Source: Cavia porcellus (Eukaryota; Chordata; Mammalia; Rodentia; Caviidae). Taken from it: 64,000 nucleotides of DNA. The notes under the pieces were generated by a model. It worked only from the letters and a program-made list of their open reading frames with translations. It did not search any database and was not told the origin of the DNA. Positions within the stretch are counted from its first letter, which is position 1. Every line of letters begins with the position of its first letter. The stretch spans positions 19,438,532 to 19,502,531 of the forward strand of contig NW_026947503.1 of the NCBI RefSeq assembly GCF_034190915.1. Reading direction: 5' to 3'. Positions 24,111-36,800 of the stretch are shown in pieces. The translations under genes were made by a program, and so were the position numbers.

Positions 24111-24369
24111 ATTACCCACTTTTTTTCCTAAGTAGTGCTTTATATGGATGTACAATAGGATTTTTTAGTCTAACTTATCAAGAGATAACTTGATTTCTCC
24201 CAGGTTTCATAAAGAATAGAAATATTCTGCAATCCTCTGCTGTAACAAGTGTGCTTTAAAAAAAAAAAAGGAATTGAGATGTGTTATGTGCATGTACCAA
24301 TTCCCCAAAATGAATTAATCATTATACACTGCAAATATGTACTAATAAAACTTTTTAAGTAAAAACTGA

Positions 24370-25300
24370 ATAAAGCTACTATTAATTTTGTATGCAGGTT
24401 TTTGCATAGACATGTATTAAATCATTTGAGTAACTGCTAAAGAGTACAATTGTTAGATTGTATGGTAACAGGATGTTCAGTTTTGTAAAGCACTTCCAAA
24501 CTGACTCCCAAAACGCCAATTTGTATTCCAATTACAATAAGTAAGAGTTTCTGTTTCTATAGCCTTGCCAGAATTTGGTGTTACCAGTGTCTGGCCATTT
24601 TAATAGCTGCATCACATTGTGATTTTATATTTCAATTCCCTTAATGATATGTGATGTTAAGCACATAGTTACTTATTTAATGGCTATCTATGTATCTTCT
24701 TTGGTAAGTTTCCTGCTGGTATATTTTGCCCATTTTTAATTGATTATTTGTTTTTTGCCTAATTTTAATTATTTGCATATTTTAGGTACAAATCCTTTAT
24801 TAGACATATGTTTTATAAGGGTTTTTATGTCACTTCATGCTTTGTGGTGGTGGTGGTGTTTTGTGGAACAAAAGCTTAAGTTCTTCACATTTTCTTTCAA
24901 GGATTGTACATATTGTGTGTCTAAAAAAGTTCTTGCCAAATGCAAAGTCACCTAAGATTTTCTGCTTTGTTTTTTTCTACAAGCTAAAGTTTTGAATTTT
25001 ATATTTTAATCTATGATTTATTTTGAGTTAATTTTTGTGAAAGTTTAAGGCTCCTGTCTAGATTCATTTTCTGAAAAATTTTGGGCATGATATCCAATTA
25101 TTGTATTCCCTTTGTTGAAAAAAGTGTTTCTTCCCCTTTGACCTCTCCTTGCTCCTTTGTGAAGATCATTTGATTGCAACTTTGTGGGTCTGTTTATGAG
25201 TCCCCTATTCTGATCCATTTATCTATCTATTCTTTTAACAGTATCATATTATTTTGATTATGGAACTTTATAGTAAGTATTGAAATCAAGTAGTATCTTC
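24370..25300 (-). mobile_element. Ancient L1 ORF2 3' part, antisense
   Basis: The plus strand shows well-known antisense L1 ORF2 landmarks in order: GCCAATTTGTATTCCAATTAC, TTTCTGTTTCTATAGCCTTGC, TTTAATAGCTGCATCACATTG, AGTTACTTATTTAATGGC, TTTTGCCCATTTTTAATTG, TACAAATCCTTTATTAGACA and TATTTTGAGTTAATTTTTGT. It is strongly diverged from the younger L1s in the window. It encodes no intact product. Confidence 0.75.
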
Positions 25301-25341
25301 TTTTTCTTCCTCTTCTTCCTCTTCTTCCTCTTCTTCTTCAG
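25300..25341 (+). repeat. (CTTCTTC)-rich pyrimidine microsatellite
   Basis: An imperfect TTCTTCC/TCTTCTTCC run ending TTCTTCTTCAG. Confidence 0.85.
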
Positions 25342-26207
25342 CACCATGTGACTATCTTGGACTATCCTCCATTGTTCCCAGCTTCCTTTTAACTTGATTC
25401 TAAAAATGAGAGTGTTTATGAGTCTCCATTTTTCTCAGTACTCCACTCCTTTTGACATAACCTCAGGCCATAGTGGCATATTTACCCAAGAATGATTTCC
25501 TAATTTTTCCACTTCCATCATTTTTCTTAATTGTTTTGAAACATTTTAATCCAAAAACTACATTAATTACCCATATTGATTTCATCTGGACATCTCTAAC
25601 TTCCAACCAGAGATTTTATTAACATGAGATACTGTTATTACACTTTTGATACTATTACCATAAAAGTAAAAAGCAGAAATAAATATGTAACCTGACAGCA
25701 AGTGCAATGAGTGCCAGCTTAAATTCAGGTGAGTCACTAAATTACGTGTTCAGAGGAGGAATTAGACTAAATGTAGGTGATCCTCCCTCTCCAAATAGCT
25801 AGCAGATTTAAATGTCATTATTTGCTTTGCGCATACCGAAGACTTAAACTGGAGATTAAGAAGGTGATTGTTGAAGGAACTTCTTTCAAAAGAAATATGC
25901 ACAGAGTACACCTATTCTCCTTCATAAATGAGGCCTCTCTCCAGTCTTTAGGGTTACTTCAGGAGGACCTCCTATATGTTCTCTGCTGTTAGAAGTCACT
26001 AAGCTGAGAAAATTAGAGTGTAGCAGAAACCAGCTGTATGTGAGAAATACCCATTTCTAAAGTTATCAGAAAGGCAACTTCCTGGGGACAGATGCAGACC
26101 CTGGTGGAGTGGTAACCTGGATCACTGTACAGGAACTGTGGACCTCTGGTTTCAGCCTTCATAGAGTATAAATTGTCAAACCTACTTTCAGTGGTAAACA
26201 AACTGAA
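25342..26207. other. Intergenic DNA without recognised gene
   Basis: No recognisable exon or repeat was identified by eye. Confidence 0.4.
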
Positions 26208-26341
26208 GCTGGGCCGCCTGTCATCTTAGCAGTTAGGAAGCTGGGACAAGCGGATAGCTGCTAGCTCAAGGACAGCCTGGGCCAGATAGTCAGTTCAAGG
26301 CTAGCCTGAACATACCAAGACCCTGTCTCACACACAAAAAA
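26208..26341 (+). mobile_element. B1-like (7SL-derived) SINE
   Basis: Contains GGGCCGCCTGTCATCTTAGC, a TTAGGAAGCTGGGACAAG core, a partly duplicated GCTCAAGGACAGCCTGGGCC / GTTCAAGGCTAGCCTG block, and ACCCTGTCTCACACACAAAA, the layout of rodent B1 SINEs with 7SL-type pol III boxes. Confidence 0.75.
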
Positions 26342-27769
26342 ATTAATCAAACTGGACAGAATGTAGGAGGCACGGTTTCAGCTTATGTATGGGCCACGGA
26401 TAGTATAAGGTCATGATGATTAGAAGAAGTAATCACTTCTAGGAAGCTCCACTGCCCCCTGGCTCTCTACAAGAGAAAACACTGCAAAGATCTGGGGCCT
26501 GGGAAGAGAATGAAATGATAAAATTCAAGGCTATGAGCTGAAACTTGGCAGTCATGCACTAAAGAAGCTGCTCAGAGAGAGAATATGGGAATGGATGAAT
26601 TTTCTTGAGTCTTTGGCCAAACCTTACTTTGCAATTCAGAGTGAGATCCATCAGGCTGGATTTAACAGAGAATAACCACTAAGAAACTTAGACAGAAATT
26701 CCAAGGCTTTTAACAAAGAAAGATATATTTCTGCCCTAACCAATGGAGCAGAAAGCTCCAGAAACAGATATTCAACTGAGATACTCATCAAAGATTTCAT
26801 GAAGACCATGGATAAGGAGGTGGATTATTTTTACCATAAAACAGAGGTTCACAAACTTTATAATGAAGACATAGATGGTAGACAGTTTAAGCTGTGCATG
26901 TTGTGCACAAACACCCTTACCTCTTTCTATCAGTTTGTGTATTCTCTTCTAGGAAGCTGTGTGTGTGTACCCTCTTATCACTAGCTGGAGATATTCTGGG
27001 GTGATAAATGACCTTTCCAAGGAAGAGAGCAGGTGGACCAGGCAGGAGGTAGGAGGAATGTTTATGATCACACAGGTGAGCCTCTTTTTCAGCCCAACAA
27101 CCTCCAGATTCTGAAGACTTATCTTCCTAGAGAGCATAACTATCTCAGGAGAGTCACTGATTCAGAAACAGAGAAACTCCACTGTGCATGCAGTTCTGTG
27201 GGAAACAGGTGCTGGGAGAACAAGGGTCTGAGCAGAGGAAACAGCAGGCATGGTGTCTCTGGCTTGCAGCACTGTTCCATCCCAGAGATCCCCACTGGGC
27301 TGAACTTGGCTCTCAGGCTGTAGATGCTAATTACTACCCTCTAGTAGGAACTGTTCTAGTCCACCGAGACCAAGACCCCAACTAAGCTTCATTTGGTCAG
27401 GTCCAATTGCCAGTAGTACGTTTGCAGAAAACAATATATATTTGAAGAATGATTGTACATTGTATAAATCTGATGGAGTATATTAACAACTCCAAGAAAT
27501 TCAATAAACCTTAAACAAGAGAGAGGAATTTTGCCCAAAAAAATCCAAGTAACTAAATTATTAGGGTTGTAGGACTTATTACTCAAGCCAGCTGTTAGCC
27601 AGCAAGCAGGGCACTGCCTACACGAGGGAGCAGGTGGCCCTTGATCTAGACAACATACTAGTCTCTGCAAGCAAAATGATTGCTCACAATGTGACAGCTT
27701 ATAAATCAGCAGAACCGCACTTTCCTCTTAGTGACCCCCAACCCTTCTTCAGAAGCACAGGTAATTCTG
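26342..27769. other. Intergenic DNA without recognised gene
   Basis: No gene family was recognised. Frames such as 27033-27323 and 27389-27670 lack family resemblance. Confidence 0.4.
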
Positions 27770-27838
27770 AGGTACAACCAGTGCTTGACATATAAGGAGG
27801 CCCTGGGTTCAAATTCCAGCACAAAGAAAGGTGGGGAT
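27770..27838 (+). mobile_element. ID-like SINE fragment
   Basis: Carries AGTGCTTGACATATAAGGAG, then GCCCTGGGTTCAAATTCCAG and CACAAAG, corresponding to the 3' half of ID elements (B-box GGTTCAAATTCC). It is followed directly by a GA microsatellite that probably grew from its tail. Confidence 0.65.

Positions 27839-27890
<52 letters not shown>
27839..27890 (+). repeat. (GA)n microsatellite
   Basis: About 23 GA units, followed by purine-rich degenerate sequence to about 27990. Confidence 0.98.
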
Positions 27891-27895
<5 letters not shown>

Positions 27896-28905
27896 GAATA
27901 AGAAGAACAAGAATAAGAGGAGGAAAGAAGAAAGGAGATAGAGGAAGAGGACAAAGAGAAAAGGAGACAGGAGAGCGGAGGAGGTAAGGGGATGTAAGAA
28001 AGAGAAAATAAATATAAAAATAGCAAGTGGGTGAGGATCAGTAGTAGGGAGGAAGGAGGATCACCTTCTTCTAGACCCCAGGCTTCTCAGTCCCTACCCA
28101 CACTGTGGGGGAGAACTCTACTAATAAATCAGGTTTGCGGGACTTATCCAACTCTAGTGAGTACATAGTTCACCTGGGTGTCTTGTGCTAAGCTCTATGA
28201 CTGAGGTGGAGCCAAGGGCAGTATTTCTAAGGAGGTCCTAGGGGACGTTAACAATGTTCAATCCATACCACTCTTCAATAGTGAGGGTTCAAACTTATAC
28301 CTGGGCCTACAAATTCTTAACTACTGAATACAGTCTGTAACATTAAGCAATCATAGACTTGCAACAGTGTAAGCGGGACCTATGAACAGCCAGAGTTTCC
28401 ATGCTGGTACTAGGGAAGGATCTCCCAATAGTAAGTAATGTTATAGGTATAATGACAGCCAAAACAAGGCTTCTTCTGTGATTAAATTCCATGAAACTAG
28501 CCAGTGTACTGTATTATTTACACTGCTAAAGGCATACATTATGTTAGCTCTGAGAAGCTGAAAAAGGCTCGTATTCATCTCATTGTTCCCAGTGCTTGTG
28601 ACAGAGAAGAAGGATTGTCTGTGCTGGCTTGCCCAGGCTACACACAGCACCTGGATGTTTCCTTAAACACCAGACTGGAAAGTGCCATAACCTGTATTTT
28701 AAACAAGTTTAACAATCAAGTCAGCACGCTGAGTGAAGCAGATTGTGCTCCACTGTTTGGATGGACTTCATATAACCAGTTGAATGCCTCAAGGGAAAAC
28801 ATGAAAGAGAAAGAATTCTGCTTCCTCAAAGCCTTTTAAATCCTGCTGCAAGAGTGCAAGAGCCACCTCCTTTAAGCCTGTCTCCCTCTCTCTGTCTCTC
28901 TCCAG

Positions 28906-28914
<9 letters not shown>
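27891..28914. other. Intergenic DNA without recognised gene
   Basis: Purine-rich for the first 100 bp, then ordinary sequence. The 111-codon plus-strand frame at 28504-28839 has no recognised family. Confidence 0.4.

Positions 28915-28945
<31 letters not shown>
28915..28945 (+). repeat. (TA)n microsatellite
   Basis: About 14 TA units at the left edge of a GATA/ATGG-rich degenerate tract. Confidence 0.97.
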
Positions 28946-28947
<2 letters not shown>

Positions 28948-29262
28948 TAAATACACATGGAGATACAAATGTACAGATGTAAATGCAGGCAGAGGTACAT
29001 GTCCACGTAGAGATATATATGGACAGATACATGCATAGATATATACGGAATTACACTTCTGTGGGCAGACGCATACACATAAGTTTATATAGATATGGAG
29101 ATATAGATGGAGACAGAGAAAAGTACATGTGGAGATATAGATACATGGACAGATATATATGCTCACATTTATATACATGGAAATTCTATATAACTACAGG
29201 GATATGCATGGAAATATACAAACATAGATGCATGGAGATACATACATAAGCAGGAACTTGTA
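28946..29262 (+). repeat. Degenerate GATA/ACATGG minisatellite
   Basis: Words such as GGAGATA, TACATGG, GGACAGATA and GCATAGATATA recur irregularly for about 300 bp. This simple sequence yields Tyr/Ile/His/Val-rich frames on the minus strand (28826-29178) and a Met/Tyr/Arg-rich frame on the plus strand. None are genes. Confidence 0.75.
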
Positions 29263-29393
29263 TGGTCACTACATTAGCTCAGGATTCTCCTACCGGTTAC
29301 TAGTAGTGCTCATGAAATTCCTGCCTCTGCACAATATGGAGGTACAGGATGAAGACTCTATTCCCTTTGACAATCTCCCATCCTGTTATGGTT

Positions 29394-29748
29394 TATATCT
29401 TGATGCCCCCAACAGCTTCAGATGCTCTTAGGCTGGAATTTTGGAAGGTGATTGTATTGCAGGAGATTGATATTTGACTTGTTGGGAGACAACATCTGGT
29501 TAGAAGAGGTAGATTACTGGGGCCCTGGCCTGGAAGGTTTTTCGACCTCCCCAGCTTCTCCTTGTGATGGTCTTTGCTTCCTGTCTGCCCCTCCTGGAGA
29601 AGTTTTCCTGTACTATGTCCTTCTACCATGGTATCTTTGGAGCCTGCCAACTATGCACTTTAAACCTATGCAACTGTGAGCTAAAATAAAATCTCCTACT
29701 TTAAGTTGCAGGTGTCAGATATTGTGTCTCAGTGACAAGAAGGTGACA
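29394..29748 (+). mobile_element. MaLR-type LTR
   Basis: Starts TGTTATGGTTTATATCTTGA and ends GTGACAAGAAGGTGACA, with AAAATAAAATCTCCTACTTT shortly before the end. Start, internal GCCCCC and CCTCCCCAGC blocks and end all fit ERVL-MaLR LTRs. It lies about 680 bp beyond the SERPINB11 stop codon, in opposite orientation to that gene. No clear 5-bp duplication was seen. Confidence 0.65.
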
Positions 29749-29770
29749 AAGGAAAGTCCTCTCTCATACC

Positions 29771-29775
<5 letters not shown>

Positions 29776-29819
<44 letters not shown>
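29776..29819 (+). repeat. (TG)n microsatellite
   Basis: Twenty-two uninterrupted TG units. Confidence 0.99.
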
Positions 29820-29822
<3 letters not shown>

Positions 29823-30000
29823 TCTTAACCACTGAACTTTCTTACAATTATAATATTAAATTTAAATTTACTTAATAAACTTTTAGCCCCAAAATCCAAT
29901 AATAAGCTCATTGAATTTGGGTTGCCCTTATTCTAAATCTTCCCTCAAAAGTTATTTATTTTCTGAGTGTATTATGCAGTTTTCAAAACAGTTAAGATGT

Positions 30001-30423
30001 TTTATTCATTTATTATAGTCAATACAGAATTCTGAACAAAAACACACAATATTAGATATATAGAGACATATATATATATGCAAAGAGAATTATATTTCAA
30101 AATCCAACCAAAGTAGAAATCCTTACGCTGTTTTTGAAGGCAAAGAATCCTATTCACAATACTTCTAATATGTACAATTTAAGAGAATTTGACCCCTTAA
30201 AACATTTCTCATTAAGTCAATCATACTACCTAGAGAGCACTCACATGAGGACCCAAAGATAAAGAAGCCAGATAACCTTCACCAGCTCATACAATGAGTT
30301 GGAAGTGGTCCTAGACATATTCTGAAAATGAGCAAACTGTGGCACAGAGGCATACGCACTAAGATCTATGGCCACCAGTCTGCCCCTACACCAACCTCCC
30401 CAATGATTCTCACCTCTCTCTGT
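30001..30423 (-). other. SERPINB11: Candidate SERPINB11 3' UTR with poly(A) signals
   Basis: Directly downstream of the stop codon. On the minus strand AATAAA occurs at 30001-30006 and at 30009-30014, about 410-420 nt past the stop, preceded by no other strong signal. This is an inference from signal position only. The true transcript end could be elsewhere. Confidence 0.35.
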
Positions 30424-30828
30424 TTATGGGGAGGCGAACTTGCCAGCAAAGAGAACCGTACTGGTAGGAGTGTGCATTATAAAGAACAGGAAAGGATGAT
30501 CTGCTAGGAACTGATGCCGAATGGGGAGTCTTTTTACAGCAATGTTGTCCCCAGTGGCTGCAGCTGCCTCCGTGCCCTCTTCATTGACATCCACATAGGA
30601 CTTGTGGATAACTTTGGATAAATACAGGCCCTTGTCTGGTGACATTCCAGAGAAATCGGCTTTGGCTGGGTTGAAGACATGTGTCATTCCTAGGAATTTT
30701 AGCAGGGAATTTAACTCATATTTGATTTCAAGTTTGAATCGAGGGATATGTACTTCCACTTCTCTTTCCATCATGTTAGAACAGTTGGTCCACTGTTGAA
30801 AGGTCCTCACATTCAGCTGCTTTTCTAT
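30424..30828 (-). CDS. SERPINB11: SERPINB11 last coding exon with reactive-centre loop
   Basis: 405 nt including the stop, residues 259-392. It opens IEKQLNVRTFQQW after acceptor TTTCTCAG. It carries helix H/I, the gate and breach strands, the reactive-centre loop (hinge 343-350, inferred P1 Lys357) and the C-terminal serpin signature, ending LFAGKFASP. The frame is intact through to the stop. Confidence 0.96.
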   Translation of the reverse strand: MEKQLNVRTFQQWTNCSNMMEREVEVHIPRFKLEIKYELNSLLKFLGMTHVFNPAKADFSGMSPDKGLYLSKVIHKSYVDVNEEGTEAAAATGDNIAVKRLPIRHQFLADHPFLFFIMHTPTSTVLFAGKFASP

Positions 30829-33800
30829 CTGAGAAATGAAACACAGATGAATCCCAAAGAGTCAGAACGTGTGTTCTTAGTTAATACATTTACTTATGTA
30901 TTTCTCAGTGGGAATGGTTCAGTTTCATGACTTCCTATTCTATCTTTGAAGAATGCTCCTCCTCTCTGAGGAAAAAAATTCTAACAAAACAAGCCATCAT
31001 GAGCAACTCTCCCCTTCTCTGTTGTCTACTTCTTATCTGTATTTCATCATTAAACTGCTTAGTATCCACTCTCGACTCCTGAGATTTTATACTGAATATT
31101 TTATACTTTATTTTTCCTGCTTCCTGGATGAATTCAAGCGTTTGTTCTTGGAGCTCATATCTGAAACACAATCACAGCCTTCTTGAAGAAGTTGATTCTC
31201 TTTTAGTTTCTCTATGTAAGATTCCCTTGTTCCACTCTGATAGCTTTTATTCCTTCCACTCTTCTTCATCCTCTGTGTTGCTGCTCCTGAAACTGAATTC
31301 ATGGTGCCTCTCTGATGCCCTGTGCACCTCTACCTAGCATTTCAACTCCCCCAACTATGTTTAAATTTCCAAAGCAGCCTCAGAAATCTTGACTTCTCAT
31401 TCTCCACCCATTTTCATCTTTTTTTTTCAACCCTTAGAACATCTCCTCTTAGGCATCTACCCTCTGGCGAGCCCTCCCCACCATCATGCTGTGGCAACCC
31501 TGTAATTCTAGCCCAACAATTAAAAATGTTTGTATCACCTCCTTGCATAGCCATACAAAATTCTGTATCACCTCAAGATAGAATTTATTTCTTTTTTGTC
31601 CTTTTCTCCCCTAATCCAAGTTACCATGACTTTGTGGCATGAACCCATCCATCTGACTCACATTTGTAAGATGTTCTTGTGCACTGTTTGGTCTGCCCAG
31701 AGCAACAGGGTCTTCATTTTCAACTCATCCAATAACATTCATGTCCAGATTATCATGGGGAACCTTCCCTAATCTTGTTCTAACTTATACCCTCTCAACA
31801 TTCATAGGGCCTTCTGCAGAATTTAAACCACTCCCAAACTGTTCTACTCTATTTTCTCCAAATGTCTTCTACCCTAGATAACCACAAATCACCAGATCCT
31901 AATCCCCTTGAACTGACCACATATATAGGCACACCTGTTCCCATGGGAATTATCATGCTTCTCTACAGTTCTGTCTTTCTGAGGGGCACACGTCTTACTT
32001 CTTAACTAAAATGCACATATGCCTGCCCAACTGTCTCAGGAAACCCTGCCTTTGTTCACCTGCCTGACTGAGCCACACTGCTTTTCCCTCTAAGGCAGTT
32101 CTTGCTGATTTAGAACCTAATCTATTTAGAAACTCAAACTGTGACCATTTTATCTGGGTGAGGTTCAGCTTTTGCAGGTTCCCAAGGACTCTTGCTGTTT
32201 TCCTTAGAAATGTTATTCTACAGAGCCTGAGAGGTCCTGGCTAAGTTGGGGGAGATGTTGTGGTCATGCCAATGCCTCTCAATGAAAACCAACTTTGGAT
32301 GTAGCCAAGAAAAGGGATTGGACTCAGTTCCTGATACCACTATGACCTCTTCTTCATGGTTGTGATGCTCATTCCCTTCACCAAATCATGGTATTAAAAA
32401 TGATCAGGCCATGAAAGTATGTTATAGTTAGGTGAGAACACTGTCACTGATTTCTTCATCAGGTTTCTGTGGACTAGGAGCTCAAACAGAATTATAGCTT
32501 CCTTACTATAGAAAGAAGTCTCTCAAATACTTGAGGACTGATATGTATTTGCACAATGGGAGAATGGGTTGTCTTACCTAAATACATTGTCCCAAAGGGC
32601 AAGGACCTTTCTTACAGCACCTAGATCATAAATCAGTGGCTGACATACAGACATCACAGAACACAGAAAACACGTATGTAATGGTGAGTATGTGCATATG
32701 CATACATGCTTTCACGGCATGCTGGCATTCTTGTAATATTACCTCAGCTACATTAGCTGTGCCTACTGGAAGCAGAATAATCATACTCAGTTTTTTGTTA
32801 ACATAAGGCATCTCAAGAACTTGCATATGAGGATTCTTTATGAAGGCCAATTTAAATGTTCCAGTTTGGTACATCATTTCCACAGTTACACTTTTACCCT
32901 ATTAAAAGACAAAGTTATAATTATATACCAAATTTACACATATGAGTGAATATGTATGAAATACTTTTTTGTATAACAGAAATATCTGTAATAACACCAA
33001 AGATATAAGTGAAACGTATTTCATAAAATATATCCTTTTATTGCTTTCCTTTGAACATGTTATCAATTTTTTATTCTAAAATAAGTCAAAAATTAAAAGT
33101 TGGATAATTGTAAAAAACGTATACTAATTCTATCAAAAAAGACAAATTTCATGTTTACAATGGTTTATAAAGCAAAATAAAATCACAGGATCATTTTCTT
33201 TGTAATCCAATTAGACACTTGAGAAGAAAAGCAACACTGTTTTACTGTCCTGCTAGAAAAATTAGCACGGTACGTATAGAAAAGAAGCACAGATGGAATA
33301 TTAGGAAAAGAGCAGATTTCTTCTCTCTCAGGGAATTTTAGTATACAAAGACCTGGTTGTATGTCCTGTAAGAAAAATTACTTACTATCACTTAAAAAAG
33401 AAAAAGTAAAAATTCATAGGAAGCACAGTTAAAGAAATTGAGGGCAACTTAGAACAATATTTTCACGAAATACTTCTGAATTACTCTTAAATGATTACTG
33501 CATTCTCTAAAATGTGTTATCAGTATGCAAATAAACTACTTACCTCACTTAGCTGAAAAGGGGATTTAAATGTCTGACTTTCCTGAAACTTATTTTGCCA
33601 CTGTCCTTTGAAATATATGGCATTCACCAGGACCATTACAGAGGAAGGGTCAATTGTACCCTTTTCAAAGAGGTTTGTGATTTTTCCTGCATTAAAACAA
33701 AAAAAAATTAAAGTTAATTGTACTTAGTTTTGAAATTAATGATAACAGAGCATTGAATATTAAAAAAAGAAATTTAGAGCCACTTCTTAAAACTAGTTGT

Positions 33801-36800
33801 AAATTGACACACCAGAAGACTTTTATCTCCTGGTAATAGAGGGTTCCCTGTCAAAGGATTTTATTTAGATGAATATTTTGTACTGTGTTATTTCTCTTCA
33901 GAAGATCACATTCATGAGTAGATAGTGTGTTAGTCATGAATCAATTAGTCTCACACTTAGTTGTATCCAATTCATTACCATATATTACTATTTATTTAGA
34001 AAATTTTCTAATAATTTTTCAAGGCTTATATTAACTTTTTATCAGAATTTCACCTCACTATTTGCAAGCTGGGTACTTTAAAAGTTCCTTTCATGTACTA
34101 GAATTAGTGTATCATAAATATACTACATCATCTATAATTTAAATATACTCATAAAATACTCATCCTTTCAATGTATTACAGTTAGTGTATCATAAAAATA
34201 CTACAGCATTTGAATTAAATAAACATCTGAAAATCAAGAATTAAGAAAAAAGATACCAAGAGTTACTGTCTTTATAAATATACTAATTAAAATTTAACAC
34301 TCAGTCATATTGGCATATTTCAGTGTAACAAAATTTACCCAAACTTTTTGAAATATAATCTGTCATACAGTATGAAATGGAGATATCTGAAACACAAAAT
34401 TCTAGGATTAAAGGAGGGTTTGTTTTTCGTTGAATTTCTGAACCTAACATAATAACTAGCAGTTGATTAAAATATCCAAATTTAAGGTCTCAAATTATAT
34501 TTATGAATGAATGGATAAATAAACACAAAACATACTATGAAATAACAATCACAATAATATTCACAACAGTATATTCCTAATGTACATGGATGAGAGACAA
34601 TACTATTTACTGTTGTTCATTGCTAAAATGATTAGTGACTTGTACTGGCCAACTACCATGCTAGGCAATGAAATAGTAAATTGACACTGCAACACTCAAC
34701 TAAGCAGACAAAATTCCTTCCCTTTACAAAGTTAGTATCTCAGTTGTGCACTTTTTCATAGAAACTTAGAATAAATCTCAGACACTTTCTCATTAAACCA
34801 ACCAATACTGAGTTGCCAAATGACAAAATGTATTTTTAACTACCATGCGAAGTAAATTAGAAGATTTTAAATGTATAAACATTTCTAAACATTTCCTGAC
34901 TTAATAAAAAGAACTAAATAGATACAAATTTTAATTTGACAACAATTTTTAAACTTATATGATTTATCTGTTCATCAGACAAGAAGGTACTATTAAAACC
35001 TCACTGCTATTACGTGATACAATGGGGTACATATACATGGTTCTTTGCTCAAAGACATATTTTACATTATTGACAAGGTCTCCACAAATTCAATCAGCTC
35101 TAATTTAGTATTTTGATATGACTTAATCCCAATTTTTATATATTATTTAAAAAATTAAACTATTTGCCACTCCACACAATAAAATTGCCTAACTTCCAAA
35201 ACAAAGAAACTACTGGCACAAAGCGGTACATAGCTATACAGTGAAAAGTTATTTTAAGATAAAAATTTGACTACACATCTTGTGGCTATTTCCTCGAGAC
35301 AAAAAGAACCACAAGAAAATATTTTAAGATACTATTATTGACAGTTTTGCTAGATTTTCTCATCTTATGTACATTATGGGTTGAGATAACTGCAAAAATA
35401 GTGATGATGTTATAAAATGGGATTTTACAGATAAGATAATAATAGATGTTAGATAACAATCAAGAAATACACCACATACCTAGAAACAAGTCATCAACAG
35501 ATGCAAAACTTTAGCACAGAGAAAAGTAAAAGTTATTAAAATATTTGCACATGATGGTGCACATCTGTAATTCCAACACCATGGAAGCCTGATGCAGGAG
35601 GATTACAAGTTTGAAGTTAGACTGTGCACCTGAAAGCTTTAACAAGACCTTCTCAAAATGAGAAGTGCTAAGGTTATAACTCAGTGCAGGAGTCTTGTGT
35701 TCCATTCCCAGCATCAACAAAAATCAGCCAGTCATTCAATCAATGGCATTGAAAGGAAATTTTAAAAGACCTACATGAACAGAAATAAATTCTACAGTAA
35801 TAGATGAGAAGGTGAAGGAAGATATTCTCTCTTCAAATACACAGACTCAGTGAAACTAAAATTCAGATTCTAACTGACATGGAAGATGGATGAACAAAAC
35901 TAATTTTGAAATATACCTGGAAATATAATGATAGAGAACAGCAAAGCGGTTCTAAGAAAGCAGGTCAATGTTCACTTTAGCTATCAGAAATTCTTATACA
36001 GATATTATAATTGTGGCATTGTTGTGGAAATAAACAAATAAATAAATTAAACAGAATAGAAATCCCAAGACTAAAGTCACAGATATACAGTTGTCTAATT
36101 TTGATGAAGTCTACATTGCAGTATAATTCTGACCAGATTAATAACCTTCTTTATCAAATACTGCTATGTCAATTAGATGTTACGGAGACTGAAATGGATT
36201 TAAAAATAAATATTAGTTGTAATTAAGTAATGAAGTTTCTAGTAGGTAATATTTAAAAATATTTTACCAAAAAGTAGACAAAGATTTTTTTGAAAATATA
36301 CAAGGGCACATATCAAGGAAAATATTGATAAATTCTATTTTTTGGAAATGAGGAACTTGTATTCATCAGAGGCAGCATTCAGAGAGGGAAAAGAGAATGG
36401 TAGAAGCTACTTGAAATATAGGCATTCAGTATGTGCAAAGATCTCTTACACGTTATAAGGAAAAAAAAAATCCAGATAGGACATTCTTATAGATGGTCAA
36501 AAGATTAACAGGCACTTCATAAAGGGCATGAAAATGTGTTCAACTATACAATTGAAAAAGTGTTCAACCATGTAGTTCCTAAGGGAAATGGAAATGGAAA
36601 TGACCACAGTGTCTAAAATTAACAAGACTGACAACAATAACTATTGTCAGGGATGAATAATAAATGAAATTCTTATTGCGTGGAAAAATAAATTAATACA
36701 TCCACTTAATAAAGATCTTTCCATTGCTATATTGAATATATACATACCCTAAAAACAACTTCATTTTGAGACATACACCCAAAAGAACTGCACACACGTT

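Larger units (their letters stand above)
19120..24120 (-). mobile_element. L1 LINE copy D, minus strand, interrupted by two later insertions
   Basis: From the 5' end (high coordinates): a degenerate tandem-monomer region at about 23480-24110, then the ORF1 N-terminal half at about 22990-23400 (MKQIQGDTQKIKNSIES at 23081 downwards). A plus-strand L1 fragment (about 21490-22985) interrupts ORF1. The ORF1 middle and C-terminus resume at 21480-20940. A MaLR LTR (20596-20932) sits just before the ORF1 stop region. ORF2 then runs from about 20560 to 19120 with the N-terminal endonuclease part (WIKKKDPTICC, QEAHLTQ at 20360-20280). It stops within ORF2. All frames are broken. Confidence 0.85.

Noticed and set aside
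28826..29249. Repetitive Tyr/Ile/His-rich frames on both strands
   Set aside because: They arise from the (TA)n and GATA/ATGG minisatellite tract; no start context or conservation.
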